Program-made: the position numbers and the translations under genes
Source: Bacteroidales bacterium UBA4284
Lineage (GTDB): Bacteria > Bacteroidota > Bacteroidia > Bacteroidales > UBA932
Direction: 5' to 3'
Length of the DNA stretch: 5,748 bases
Assembly (NCBI GenBank): GCA_002395925.1
Contig: DGVM01000037.1
Location: 1-5,748, forward strand
The notes under the pieces: model-generated
Database searches by the model: none
What the model saw: the letters and a program-made list of their open reading frames with translations, nothing else
Told to the model about the DNA's origin: nothing
In this document: in pieces, positions 1 to 5,748 of the stretch
Layout of the letters: the number at the start of each line of letters is the position of its first letter
Position numbering within the stretch: position 1 is the first letter of the stretch

Positions 1-1
1 C

Positions 2-946
2 CGCATCATATCCGGCAGGGTAATACCTTACAAGCAAGACCGCCGCAACCTTGTAAGCCGGTTCCCATTTAGCGCCCGCAAGCATGGCGGGACTCCCCGC
101 GAACGCCGCCTCACCGTATATATTCAAATGTCCGAACGCTTTCTTCCAGTCCAGCGACAGGCCCCTTCCTGTCCTCTCCAGCACAGCGTTTACGCCTACA
201 TTTCCGCTCCCGCCAAGGCAGGACGCCGACAGTAGCAACGAGCCGTCCGTTTCCAGTGCGGCACTCACGCTCCAATTGCGTCCATCGTATCCTGCCCCCA
301 GCCCCCTTCTGGAAGGCGAAAAGGATCCCGTTCCGTAGATTCCCGAGGCATTTCTGCAGAACGCCGACACCGTGGAAAAGCCGCTCAGCGAGAAGCCGCT
401 CCATTCGAGCAGACCCTGCCCGAATCTGGCATTGAAATCCCCCAGTACCATCTTCCAGGGCCGTTTACCGTAAATGCTGATGCTTCCGGTAAGTTCAGTC
501 TTTCCCGACAGATACAGTTCCGCCCGCTCTCCGTACATGAGGTGATATTTTCCTGAAACAGTCCGCCCGGCATCGCGGAAGACATCCCGCAGCGCAAGTT
601 CGTGCCTCAGCCTCTCCCTGCGCCTGGCGCCTGCCGGAGAATGGCTCTCGAAAGAGACGAAGAAGCGCAGAGCCTCCGAGAGTTCCGGCGTAAACCCGGG
701 CACAGTTCCGAGTTCCGCCGCCGACAGAATATCCCCCGTGCGCGAAATGTAGTCCTGCAGGCTTGCCGCCTGATACTCGCTGAACAAGCCGCAGGAACGC
801 AGCCTGCCGGCAGATGCGACATTTATACATACAGGATGCGATGCAAGGGCTTCGAAACGCTCTAGCTCGCTCTCGTCCAATTCTTCCGGACTTCCGGCCC
901 CGGTCAGGAGCAGGATGGCTTCCATCAACGAAATCAACAGTCTCAT
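2..946 (-). CDS. Exported helix-hairpin-helix / outer-membrane beta-barrel-like protein, partial (C-terminus outside window)
   Basis: An open frame of 315 codons reads from ATG at 946 to the left edge without a stop, so the 3' end is missing. Residues 1-19 (MRLLISLMEAILLLTGAGS) look like a signal peptide, although Glu9 is odd in a hydrophobic core. Residues 40-98 resemble tandem helix-hairpin-helix units of the ComEA type: INVASAGRLRSCGLFSEYQA, then GDILSAAEL, then a VPGF hairpin. From about residue 130 the chain becomes alternating beta-rich, with the block GDFNARFGQGLLEWSGFSLSG (starting at residue 169), which I recognise from Bacteroidota HhH proteins predicted to end in an outer-membrane barrel. 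Full-length relatives are roughly twice this length, from memory. Function is not established; ComEA-like DNA binding in the periplasm is an inference from the HhH part. It is divergent from hpt. Start choice is moderate: an in-frame ATG exists at 925, and there is no clear ribosome binding site. Confidence 0.8.
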   Translation of the reverse strand, partial: MRLLISLMEAILLLTGAGSPEELDESELERFEALASHPVCINVASAGRLRSCGLFSEYQAASLQDYISRTGDILSAAELGTVPGFTPELSEALRFFVSFESHSPAGARRRERLRHELALRDVFRDAGRTVSGKYHLMYGERAELYLSGKTELTGSISIYGKRPWKMVLGDFNARFGQGLLEWSGFSLSGFSTVSAFCRNASGIYGTGSFSPSRRGLGAGYDGRNWSVSAALETDGSLLLSASCLGGSGNVGVNAVLERTGRGLSLDWKKAFGHLNIYGEAAFAGSPAMLAGAKWEPAYKVAAVLLVRYYPAGYDA

Positions 947-1014
947 GGGCGCAAGATAAGGAGGCGGAAAGACATTGTCAATCAAAAAAATGCATTGTAA
1001 AAACTTTTTTTAAG

Positions 1015-1029
1015 TTTCCGTATCGGAAA
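1015..1029. repeat. Perfect inverted repeat TTTCCG-TAT-CGGAAA
   Basis: Two perfect 6-base arms flank a 3-base centre, and the symmetry stops at the next base on each side. The repeat fills the space between the weak -33 element and the -7 box of the hpt promoter, where a dimeric repressor could block RNA polymerase. It is not followed by a T-run, so a terminator is unlikely. An operator role is inference. Confidence 0.5.
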
Positions 1030-1043
1030 TATTTGTAACTTTA
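1015..1043 (+). promoter_or_regulatory. Probable Bacteroidota-type promoter of hpt-adk
   Basis: TAACTTTA at 1036-1043 matches the Bacteroidota -7 box TANNTTTG at all but the last base and lies 18 bases before the hpt ATG, so the leader would be very short. The -33 element is weak: TTTC at 1015-1018 is 17 bases upstream, a little closer than usual. Assignment rests on the -7 box and the AT-rich setting; no transcription start can be seen directly. Confidence 0.45.
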
Positions 1044-1061
1044 TGCACTCATTCATCAAAA

Positions 1062-1628
1062 ATGGATAAAGTTTACATTCACGACAAGGCATTCGTGCCT
1101 TTCATGCCCTACGGGCAAATCTCCAAACTCATTGACGGAGTGGCAGATAAACTTAACAAAGACTTCTGTACCACAGGTCTCACCTACACCGAAGCCGGCC
1201 AGACCGACATTCCAGTACTGCTCTGCGTCCTCCACGGATCAATCATGTTCACCGGCGAGCTCATGCAACGCCTGAATTTCCCTGTCGAACTTGCTTCGAT
1301 GAAACTCTCCTCCTATGTAGGCACGACGTCCACCGGAGTCATCCGCGAGACCATGCCCCTCACGACCGACATAAAAGGCAGGACCGTCATTGTCTGCGAG
1401 GATATCGTCGATACGGGAAACACCATCGTGGAACTCAAGCAGAAACTCCTTGACAAAGGTGCAAAGGACGTGCGTCTGTGCACCATGCTCCTCAAGCCCG
1501 AGGTGTTCTGCGGCCGTTGCAAACTCGATTATGTGGGAGCGGAGATCCCCAACCGTTTCATCGTAGGCTTCGGACTCGATTACGACGAACTCGGGCGCAA
1601 CCTCAAGGATATCTATGTTTTAGAATAA
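1062..1628 (+). CDS. hpt: Hypoxanthine phosphoribosyltransferase
   Basis: Purine salvage enzyme of the cytoplasm that joins hypoxanthine (often guanine too) to PRPP, giving IMP or GMP and pyrophosphate. The 188-residue length is normal. Visible motifs, in order: a pyrophosphate-binding loop LHGS (57-60, where many relatives have LKGS), the mobile loop SSYVGTTSTG (83-92), the PRPP signature VIVCEDIVDTGNT (109-121) with Glu113/Asp114 and the probable catalytic base Asp117, the purine-contacting Lys145 in LLKPEVF, and the C-terminal VGFGLDYDELGRNL segment (168-181). The ATG at 1062 is preceded by an A-rich stretch rather than a Shine-Dalgarno sequence, as is usual in this phylum. The adk start follows 6 bases after the stop, so the two are almost surely co-transcribed, linking salvage of nucleobases with balancing of the resulting nucleotides. 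Confidence 0.95.
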   Translation: MDKVYIHDKAFVPFMPYGQISKLIDGVADKLNKDFCTTGLTYTEAGQTDIPVLLCVLHGSIMFTGELMQRLNFPVELASMKLSSYVGTTSTGVIRETMPLTTDIKGRTVIVCEDIVDTGNTIVELKQKLLDKGAKDVRLCTMLLKPEVFCGRCKLDYVGAEIPNRFIVGFGLDYDELGRNLKDIYVLE

Positions 1629-1634
1629 AACAAT

Positions 1635-2207
1635 ATGAAGTATTTCATCATGTTCGGCCCTCCCGGGGCTGGAAAAGGGACTCACGCAGCCCCGATGGTA
1701 AAAAGGTATAATCTCAAGCACATCTCTACCGGTGAACTGCTCCGCAGCGAGATAGCAGCCGGCACGGAGCTGGGCAAACAGGCCCAGGCCCTTATTGAAA
1801 AAGGAGACTTCGTACCCGATGTGGTGGTCGAAGGAATGATAACCAACTGCTTTGCAGCCAATTCTCACGTGAACGGATTTCTCCTCGACGGTTTTCCCCG
1901 CACAATCCAGCAGGCCATCGACCTGGATGAAATGCTGGAATCCCGGGACGAATACGTCACCGGAGTTATCTCTCTCATGATTCCAGACGATGAGATCAAG
2001 GCCCGCATCAAGGGACGCGCCCTCATCGAAGGCCGTGCAGACGACGCCAACGACGAAACAATCGCCAACCGTATCCGCACCTATCACGAGAAGACCGAAC
2101 CCCTTATCCAGATTTACAAGGAAAAGGGCATTTATCACGAGATAAACGGCCTCGGCACCATCGAAGAAGTGCAGAAGCGCGTTTTCGACCTCATGGACAC
2201 TCTATAG
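1635..2207 (+). CDS. adk: Adenylate kinase, short-LID form
   Basis: Cytoplasmic enzyme that interconverts ATP plus AMP with two ADP. The 190-residue chain has the P-loop GPPGAGKGT (8-16), the AMP-binding segment STGELLR (31-37), DGFPRT (85-90) with the AMP-site arginine, and the arginines of the lid and hinge (GR 127-128, EGRADD 132-137, NRIRTY 145-150). Between IEGR and DD there is none of the roughly 30-residue zinc-finger-like LID of long bacterial Adk, so this is the short form, common in Bacteroidota and similar in layout to eukaryotic AK1. It sits 6 bases after hpt. From memory, many Bacteroides place obgE next; here the pair ends at adk, whose stop lies 2 bases from the murF stop on the other strand. 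Confidence 0.96.
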   Translation: MKYFIMFGPPGAGKGTHAAPMVKRYNLKHISTGELLRSEIAAGTELGKQAQALIEKGDFVPDVVVEGMITNCFAANSHVNGFLLDGFPRTIQQAIDLDEMLESRDEYVTGVISLMIPDDEIKARIKGRALIEGRADDANDETIANRIRTYHEKTEPLIQIYKEKGIYHEINGLGTIEEVQKRVFDLMDTL

Positions 2208-2209
2208 TA

Positions 2210-3598
2210 TCAGAGTTCGGGAATCGTTTTCTCCATCCTTATTCCGCGGGAACCCTTCACCAGAATGGTTTTTCCGCGGAATTTTTGCGGGTTGGTCCGG
2301 ATGAAATCCGCAAGATCGTCGGAAGTGGGGAAGCAGCCGAGGATCAGCGGGTCATCTACGGCCGCCTTGCCGAATTCCTCCCCTACCAGGTAGGCGGGGA
2401 TGCCGGCCGCGATCAGTTTGCGGACTATGCCCTTGTGCTCTTCGGCAGATGCCTCTCCGAGTTCACGCATATCTCCGAGCAGGGCAAGTTTGGAAGGAGC
2501 CTGCATGGCCGCAAGATTGTCGACCGCGAGCCCCATGGAACTGGGATTGGCGTTATATGCATCCACGATAAGGGTATTGCGTTCCGTCTTGACCAACTGC
2601 GAACGGCTGTTGGACGGCGCATAGGCTTCCAGAGCTCTGATGGCATCCGCCACAGGCACGCCGAAATACTGCGAGATGGAGAAAGCCGCCAGAACGTTGT
2701 CGGCATTGTAGGCGCCTACGAGACGTGTACGGATTACGTCCTTTCCAACCCGCAGCGAGAGGAAAGGGTTCTCCTCGCTCGTGGGAAGGACTTCCGCATC
2801 CATCGATTCCATGCTGAATTCCCACTGATGGCAGTGCCGGGTGCGGGCTGCGGCGGCAAGGTCGGGATGACCGGTATTCACGAAGATTACGGATCCTTCA
2901 TGCGCTCCCAGCCACTTGTAGAGTTCAGTCTTCGCGGCCAGCACGCCTTCGTAGGATCCGAACCCGAGGAGATGTGCCTTGCCCACATTGGTGATGTAGC
3001 CGTAATCCGGCCGGCTGACCTTGACGAGTTTGGCTATGTCGTCGGGATGGTTTGCGCCCATCTCCACCACGGCCATTTCCGTGTCCGGGGCCATGGAGAG
3101 CAGTGTGAGCGGCACACCTATGTCGTTGTTGAGGTTGCCCTTGGTGGCAGCGACCTTGAACTTCGCACTCAATGCGGTGGTGATTAGTTCCTTGGTGGTG
3201 GTTTTCCCGTTTGTGCCGGTCAGCCCGATCACCGGAAGCCCGAGGGCCTTGCGGTGATGCACCGCCAGCGCCTGCAGCGTCGTGAAAGGATCTTCAACCG
3301 GAATGATTCTGCCATCCGCGACGGGCAAAGGGCCCGGCAGTGTCCCGCAAGGGGAACCCTGTCCGGGCATTGCCCGTCCGCATGCCTCCCCGGGCATCAT
3401 TCCGGCGGCAGCTGCCCAGTCGCTGTTGACGACAGCATAGGCCGCACCGGCCTCGAGGGCCTTCAGAGCATAATCGTTCCCATCGAAATTCTCACCACGC
3501 AGGGCGAAAAAGATAGCGCCTGCCGGAATCGCGCGGCTGTCGGTACTCACCCGGTAGCCGCAGTCGCAGTATAATTTGTAAAGATCTTCGATACTCAT
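2210..3598 (-). CDS. murF: UDP-N-acetylmuramoyl-tripeptide--D-alanyl-D-alanine ligase
   Basis: Cytoplasmic ATP-dependent ligase that adds D-Ala-D-Ala to UDP-MurNAc-tripeptide, completing the pentapeptide precursor. I start it at ATG 3598 (462 residues, [10 protein letters not shown]), because this ATG overlaps the dut stop (ATGA) and begins the homologous sequence; the frame stays open upstream to 3667, but that part reads as low-quality Arg-rich sequence inside dut. Domains: substrate-binding N-terminal domain with [18 protein letters not shown] (18-35); central ATPase with P-loop GTNGKTTTK (128-136), [15 protein letters not shown] (153-167) and [10 protein letters not shown] (179-188); NADN (298-301); C-terminal domain with [10 protein letters not shown] (346-355), LGDMRELGE (374-382) and [10 protein letters not shown] (447-456). 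Odd feature: a Pro/Gly/Cys-rich insertion at about residues 62-96, between the N-terminal domain and the segment leading to the P-loop. It is the last gene of the operon in the window and converges on adk with a 2-base gap. Confidence 0.95.
   Translation of the reverse strand: MSIEDLYKLYCDCGYRVSTDSRAIPAGAIFFALRGENFDGNDYALKALEAGAAYAVVNSDWAAAAGMMPGEACGRAMPGQGSPCGTLPGPLPVADGRIIPVEDPFTTLQALAVHHRKALGLPVIGLTGTNGKTTTKELITTALSAKFKVAATKGNLNNDIGVPLTLLSMAPDTEMAVVEMGANHPDDIAKLVKVSRPDYGYITNVGKAHLLGFGSYEGVLAAKTELYKWLGAHEGSVIFVNTGHPDLAAAARTRHCHQWEFSMESMDAEVLPTSEENPFLSLRVGKDVIRTRLVGAYNADNVLAAFSISQYFGVPVADAIRALEAYAPSNSRSQLVKTERNTLIVDAYNANPSSMGLAVDNLAAMQAPSKLALLGDMRELGEASAEEHKGIVRKLIAAGIPAYLVGEEFGKAAVDDPLILGCFPTSDDLADFIRTNPQKFRGKTILVKGSRGIRMEKTIPEL
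2241..2287 (+). terminator. Candidate intrinsic terminator of hpt-adk, inside the murF 3' end
   Basis: ATTCCGCGG (2241-2249) pairs perfectly with CCGCGGAAT (2274-2282), followed at once by T bases (run of Ts through 2286). The 24-base space can pair further (G2250 with T2273, AACC 2251-2254 with GGTT 2267-2270), giving a longer bulged stem. The T-run lies only on the plus-strand exit side, which fits stopping transcription from hpt-adk. The arms are also codons for the conserved MurF stretch [16 protein letters not shown], so chance is possible. Confidence 0.4.
3329..3400 (-). repeat. Degenerate in-frame repeat within murF insertion
   Basis: Residues 67-90 of MurF read as loosely repeated units: [26 protein letters not shown]. 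On the plus strand, CGGGCA occurs at 3322, 3364 and 3391 (spacings 42 and 27, both multiples of three), and the 3364 copy is half of a perfect 13-base palindrome, CGGGCATTGCCCG (3364-3376). The pattern suggests local duplication or a small palindromic element captured in frame. Repeat boundaries are approximate. Confidence 0.45.
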
Positions 3599-4029
3599 TT
3601 CGTTCCCGTACTTCCGAATCCTCCCTCGCCGCGCCCGGTAGCGCTCAGTTCGGATACTTCTTCCCAATCTATCTTTTCGTGTCTGGCAAGCACCAGCTGC
3701 GCAATGCGCTCCCCCGGCTCGACAGTAAAGGGTTCGTCCGAAAGGTTCACCAGAATCACGTTCACTTCCCCGCGATAATCCGCATCGATGGTTCCGGGAG
3801 TGTTCAGCACTGTAATGCCCTTCTTTGCAGCAAGGCCGCTGCGCGGACGAACCTGGACTTCGAACCCAAGCGGAATCTCCAGATAAAGCCCGGTAGGAAT
3901 CATTGCACGCTGAAGCGGCTTAAGCACAATAGGCGATTCGAGGGAAGCGCGCACATCCATCCCGGCGGAAGCCAGGGTGGCGTACTGCGGAAGGGCGTTT
4001 GAGCCCTTGTTCACGACCTTTACTGTCAT
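3595..4029 (-). CDS. dut: Deoxyuridine 5'-triphosphate nucleotidohydrolase (dUTPase)
   Basis: Trimeric cytoplasmic enzyme that splits dUTP to dUMP and pyrophosphate, keeping uracil out of DNA and feeding dTMP synthesis. With ATG at 4029 the protein is 144 residues, the normal size; the frame is open to 4233 but that extension overlaps the permease gene and resembles nothing. All five family motifs are present: SAGMDV (21-26), RPRSGLA (61-67), [13 protein letters not shown] (79-91) with the catalytic Asp (probably Asp82), GERIAQLVL (106-114) and the C-terminal arm [10 protein letters not shown] (132-141), whose Phe138 closes over the uracil. The start overlaps the upstream stop by one base (TAATG), and its own stop overlaps the murF ATG (ATGA), so it is translated within a coupled run. 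No residue of the active site appears to be missing. Confidence 0.95.
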   Translation of the reverse strand: MTVKVVNKGSNALPQYATLASAGMDVRASLESPIVLKPLQRAMIPTGLYLEIPLGFEVQVRPRSGLAAKKGITVLNTPGTIDADYRGEVNVILVNLSDEPFTVEPGERIAQLVLARHEKIDWEEVSELSATGRGEGGFGSTGTK

Positions 4030-5105
4030 TACTTCTGAGCTTTTGTATAAAGGAAAACTGTAATCAATGCAAACACCAGGTTCGGTATCCACAAAGCTAT
4101 GGATGCAGGCATGGTACCCGCATAAACGAACATCTGGGAGAAACGCAGGAACAAGATATAGGTAAATGCAAGAGCAATTCCAACACCCAGGTTCCAGCCT
4201 ATTCCTCCCCTCTTCTTGCGCGAGGAAAGGCACACGCCCATAATCGTCAGGATGATGGCGGAAAAAGGCATTGCATAACGGTTGTGCAATTCGATTTCGG
4301 CGAACATCACATTGGCATCGCCTCGCATATCCTGGGTTTTTATAAGCTGATTCAAGTCCCGTATAGGGAGGGTCTCCACTGTTTTTTCGTTACGATAAAA
4401 GTCCGTCACCGTCAGTTCTATCACCGTATCTTTTTTTTCACCGCTGGTAATATGGTCTTCAAGGCCGGAAGCATAGTCGCGGATGAACCAGTTGCGAAGC
4501 CTCCAGCACTGCTGCGTACTGTCCCAGACAGCTGAATCCGCCTCCAACTTGCTCTTCAACTTGTTGTTCTCTATAGTCTCGAGAGTGAACTTGTAGGCAG
4601 TATTGTTCCAGCGGCTGAAAGACTCCACATAGACGAACTGCCCGGGAGCTATCTGATAGTGGACATTTCGGAACTTTATGTTTCGTGCCTTTATGTATTT
4701 GTCCTCGAATGCAGTCCTCGTCACATTTGACCGTGGAATCACGTAGAGGTTAAGTCCAAGCGACAGCATTGCGATCAATATGGCGCAGCCGACGTAGGGT
4801 ACAAGGATGCGCACATAACTGATACCTCCTGACAGCATGGCGATGAATTCCGAATTGGCCGCCATCCTTGAAGTGAAGAAGATGACCGTAATGAACACGA
4901 ACAGAGGGCTGAACATGTTTACGAAATACGGGACGAAGTTCACGTAGTAGTCGAAGATGATGGCCTTGATGGGCGCCTCGTTCTTCACAAAATAGTCGAC
5001 CTTCTCGGATATATCGAAGATGATGACGATGCCTATGATGAGCAGCAACGCCATAAAGAAGGTCGTGATGAACTTCTTGGATATGTAGAGGTCGAGTTTC
5101 CTCAT
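4029..5105 (-). CDS. lptG: LptF/LptG (YjgP/YjgQ) family lipopolysaccharide export permease
   Basis: Inner-membrane subunit of the LptB2FG ABC exporter type that extracts lipopolysaccharide from the membrane and passes it to the periplasmic bridge. The 358 residues show the family plan: three N-terminal membrane helices (about 12-30, 58-79, 99-122), a large periplasmic beta-rich domain (about 125-270), then three C-terminal helices (about 279-293, 304-321, 334-354). The stretch after helix 2 ([18 protein letters not shown], 79-96) matches the cytoplasmic coupling-helix region that contacts LptB, and [17 protein letters not shown] (275-291) is also typical. The start ATG at 5105 overlaps the tgt stop (ATGA). 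A tgt-permease pair is, from memory, a recurrent Bacteroidota arrangement. Whether it fills the LptF or LptG role cannot be decided here, so the symbol is provisional; no lptB is in the window. Confidence 0.88.
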   Translation of the reverse strand: MRKLDLYISKKFITTFFMALLLIIGIVIIFDISEKVDYFVKNEAPIKAIIFDYYVNFVPYFVNMFSPLFVFITVIFFTSRMAANSEFIAMLSGGISYVRILVPYVGCAILIAMLSLGLNLYVIPRSNVTRTAFEDKYIKARNIKFRNVHYQIAPGQFVYVESFSRWNNTAYKFTLETIENNKLKSKLEADSAVWDSTQQCWRLRNWFIRDYASGLEDHITSGEKKDTVIELTVTDFYRNEKTVETLPIRDLNQLIKTQDMRGDANVMFAEIELHNRYAMPFSAIILTIMGVCLSSRKKRGGIGWNLGVGIALAFTYILFLRFSQMFVYAGTMPASIALWIPNLVFALITVFLYTKAQK

Positions 5106-5746
5106 AATCTCTGTGTTATCTTGGCCACTGCGGCGTCCTTCCAGGATGCGAAGTCGCCGGCCTCTATGTGAGCACGTGCCTGGCGCACCAGATCGAGATA
5201 GAAAGCGAGATTGTGCTCGCTGGCGATCATGCCGGCGAACATTTCGCCGGAGACGAAGAGGTGCCTCAGGTAAGCTTTGCTGTATGTATGGTCAACAAAT
5301 GATGTGCCTGCAGGATCGAGGGGAGAAAAATCGTCCTTCCATTTCTCGTTGCGCATATTCATGATGCCGTTCCACGTGAACAGCATCCCGTTGCGTCCGT
5401 TCCGGGTGGGCATCACGCAGTCGAACATATCAACTCCGCGGGCGATTCCCTCCAGGATATTCGCCGGCGTACCCACGCCCATCAGATAGCGGGGCCTGTC
5501 CTCCGGAAGCAGGGGGCAGACAAGCTCCAGCATCTCATACATCTTCTCCGTAGGCTCCCCTACCGCAAGGCCGCCGATGGCATAGCCGTCGGCATCGAAC
5601 TGCACGGCGTGGTCGACAGCCTCTTTGCGGAGATCCGGATATACGCAACCCTGCACTATGGGGAAAAAGGTCTGCTCGTAACCATAAAGCGGCTCTGTTT
5701 CGCGGAAACGCTTGGCATAACGCTCCAGCCAGCCCTTCGTGAGATT
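5102..5746 (-). CDS. tgt: tRNA-guanine transglycosylase, partial (N-terminus outside window)
   Basis: Exchanges guanine-34 for the queuosine precursor base in tRNAs for Asp, Asn, His and Tyr. The frame is open through the right edge, so a GTG at 5656 is internal and only the C-terminal 214 or so residues are visible. Recognisable parts: FFPIVQGCVYPDLR, the substrate loop GGLAVGE (codons at about 5575-5555), LMGVGTP, and MFDCVMPTRNGRNG, whose Asp in MFDCV corresponds to the catalytic nucleophile and whose Arg/Asn-rich tail contacts tRNA. The C-terminal part should hold a CxCxxC...H zinc site; here the three Cys positions are Gly, Ser and Asp (PAGTSFVDHTYSKAY), while the His of SEHN remains. 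The Gly/Ser that usually follows VQG is Cys. The rest of the barrel is well kept, so the enzyme is probably active. It is the first visible gene of the minus-strand operon; its stop overlaps the permease start. Confidence 0.94.
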   Translation of the reverse strand, partial: NLTKGWLERYAKRFRETEPLYGYEQTFFPIVQGCVYPDLRKEAVDHAVQFDADGYAIGGLAVGEPTEKMYEMLELVCPLLPEDRPRYLMGVGTPANILEGIARGVDMFDCVMPTRNGRNGMLFTWNGIMNMRNEKWKDDFSPLDPAGTSFVDHTYSKAYLRHLFVSGEMFAGMIASEHNLAFYLDLVRQARAHIEAGDFASWKDAAVAKITQRL

Positions 5747-5748
5747 GA

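Larger units (their letters stand above)
947..1061. other. Divergent intergenic region
   Basis: This is the only non-coding stretch of any length. It is markedly AT-rich beside GC-rich genes, with runs of A (984-990) and T (1005-1011), as expected for promoter DNA between two divergently read genes. It holds a good candidate promoter and an inverted repeat for the plus-strand operon. I found no convincing promoter for the minus-strand gene and no small ORF. Confidence 0.7.

Noticed and set aside
84..865. Several ORFs of 70-111 codons on both strands
   Set aside because: All are other-frame shadows of the long minus-strand HhH/barrel frame (2-946), which has the recognisable domains and a signal peptide.
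998..1011. A/T inverted repeat (AAAAA-C-TTTTTTT) as a terminator
   Set aside because: The stem has no G-C pairs and lies between divergent starts, where no transcript should end. It fits AT-rich promoter DNA better.
2285..3187. A 300-codon plus-strand ORF
   Set aside because: It lies wholly antisense to the conserved murF catalytic domains. It has no recognisable motif, and its composition is what complementing GC-biased murF codons gives.
3599..3667. N-terminal extension of murF (23 codons)
   Set aside because: Arg-rich sequence in a second frame of dut with no family similarity; the ATG at 3598 forms the ATGA overlap and begins the homologous sequence.
4030..4233. N-terminal extension of dut (68 codons)
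   Set aside because: It overlaps the conserved C-terminal helices of the permease in another frame, and dUTPase of normal length begins at 4029.
5102..5656. GTG at 5656 as the tgt start
   Set aside because: The frame continues to the right edge with Tgt-like sequence (YGYEQTFFPIVQGC), so this GTG is an internal Val and the gene is cut by the window edge.
1..5748. CRISPR, tRNA, rRNA, IS element, toxin-antitoxin or phage defence genes
   Set aside because: I looked on both strands and saw no spaced repeats, cloverleaf, transposase or defence domains. Nearly all bases are accounted for by seven housekeeping-type genes.

Overview
The window looks like ordinary chromosome from a moderately GC-rich member of the Bacteroidota, probably Bacteroidales. 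Four things point there: the protein styles (short-LID adenylate kinase, a helix-hairpin-helix/outer-membrane-barrel protein with an FGQGL-WSGFSLSG block, a tgt followed directly by an LptF/LptG-type permease), A-rich start regions with no clear Shine-Dalgarno sequence, and a TANNTTTG-like -7 box. Genus cannot be fixed from sequence reading alone. Almost every base is coding. No tRNA, rRNA, CRISPR array, insertion sequence or phage gene was seen.

Layout. Bases 2-946 (minus) hold the N-terminal part of an exported HhH/beta-barrel protein that runs off the left edge. Bases 947-1061 are the only real intergenic region: AT-rich, between divergent genes, with a probable promoter and a perfect 15-bp inverted repeat. 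On the plus strand hpt (1062-1628) and adk (1635-2207) form a tight purine-salvage/nucleotide pair. They meet head-on, 2 bp apart, a four-gene minus-strand operon. In transcription order that operon is tgt (5' end outside the window), an lptG-like permease, dut and murF. Every junction in it is a start/stop overlap (ATGA, TAATG, ATGA), so translation is probably coupled along the whole run.

The genes are housekeeping functions: purine salvage (Hpt), adenylate balance (Adk), queuosine tRNA modification (Tgt), lipopolysaccharide export (LptF/G type), dUTP removal (Dut) and the last cytoplasmic peptidoglycan-precursor ligase step (MurF). The last three operon genes link envelope building with nucleotide hygiene.

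No new multi-gene system is evident. The points most worth checking are: a Tgt in which all three zinc-ligand cysteines are replaced; a repetitive Pro/Gly/Cys insertion in the MurF N-terminal region; a hairpin plus T-run inside the murF 3' end, oriented to stop the hpt-adk transcript; the palindrome in the hpt promoter; and the poorly characterised exported HhH/barrel protein.
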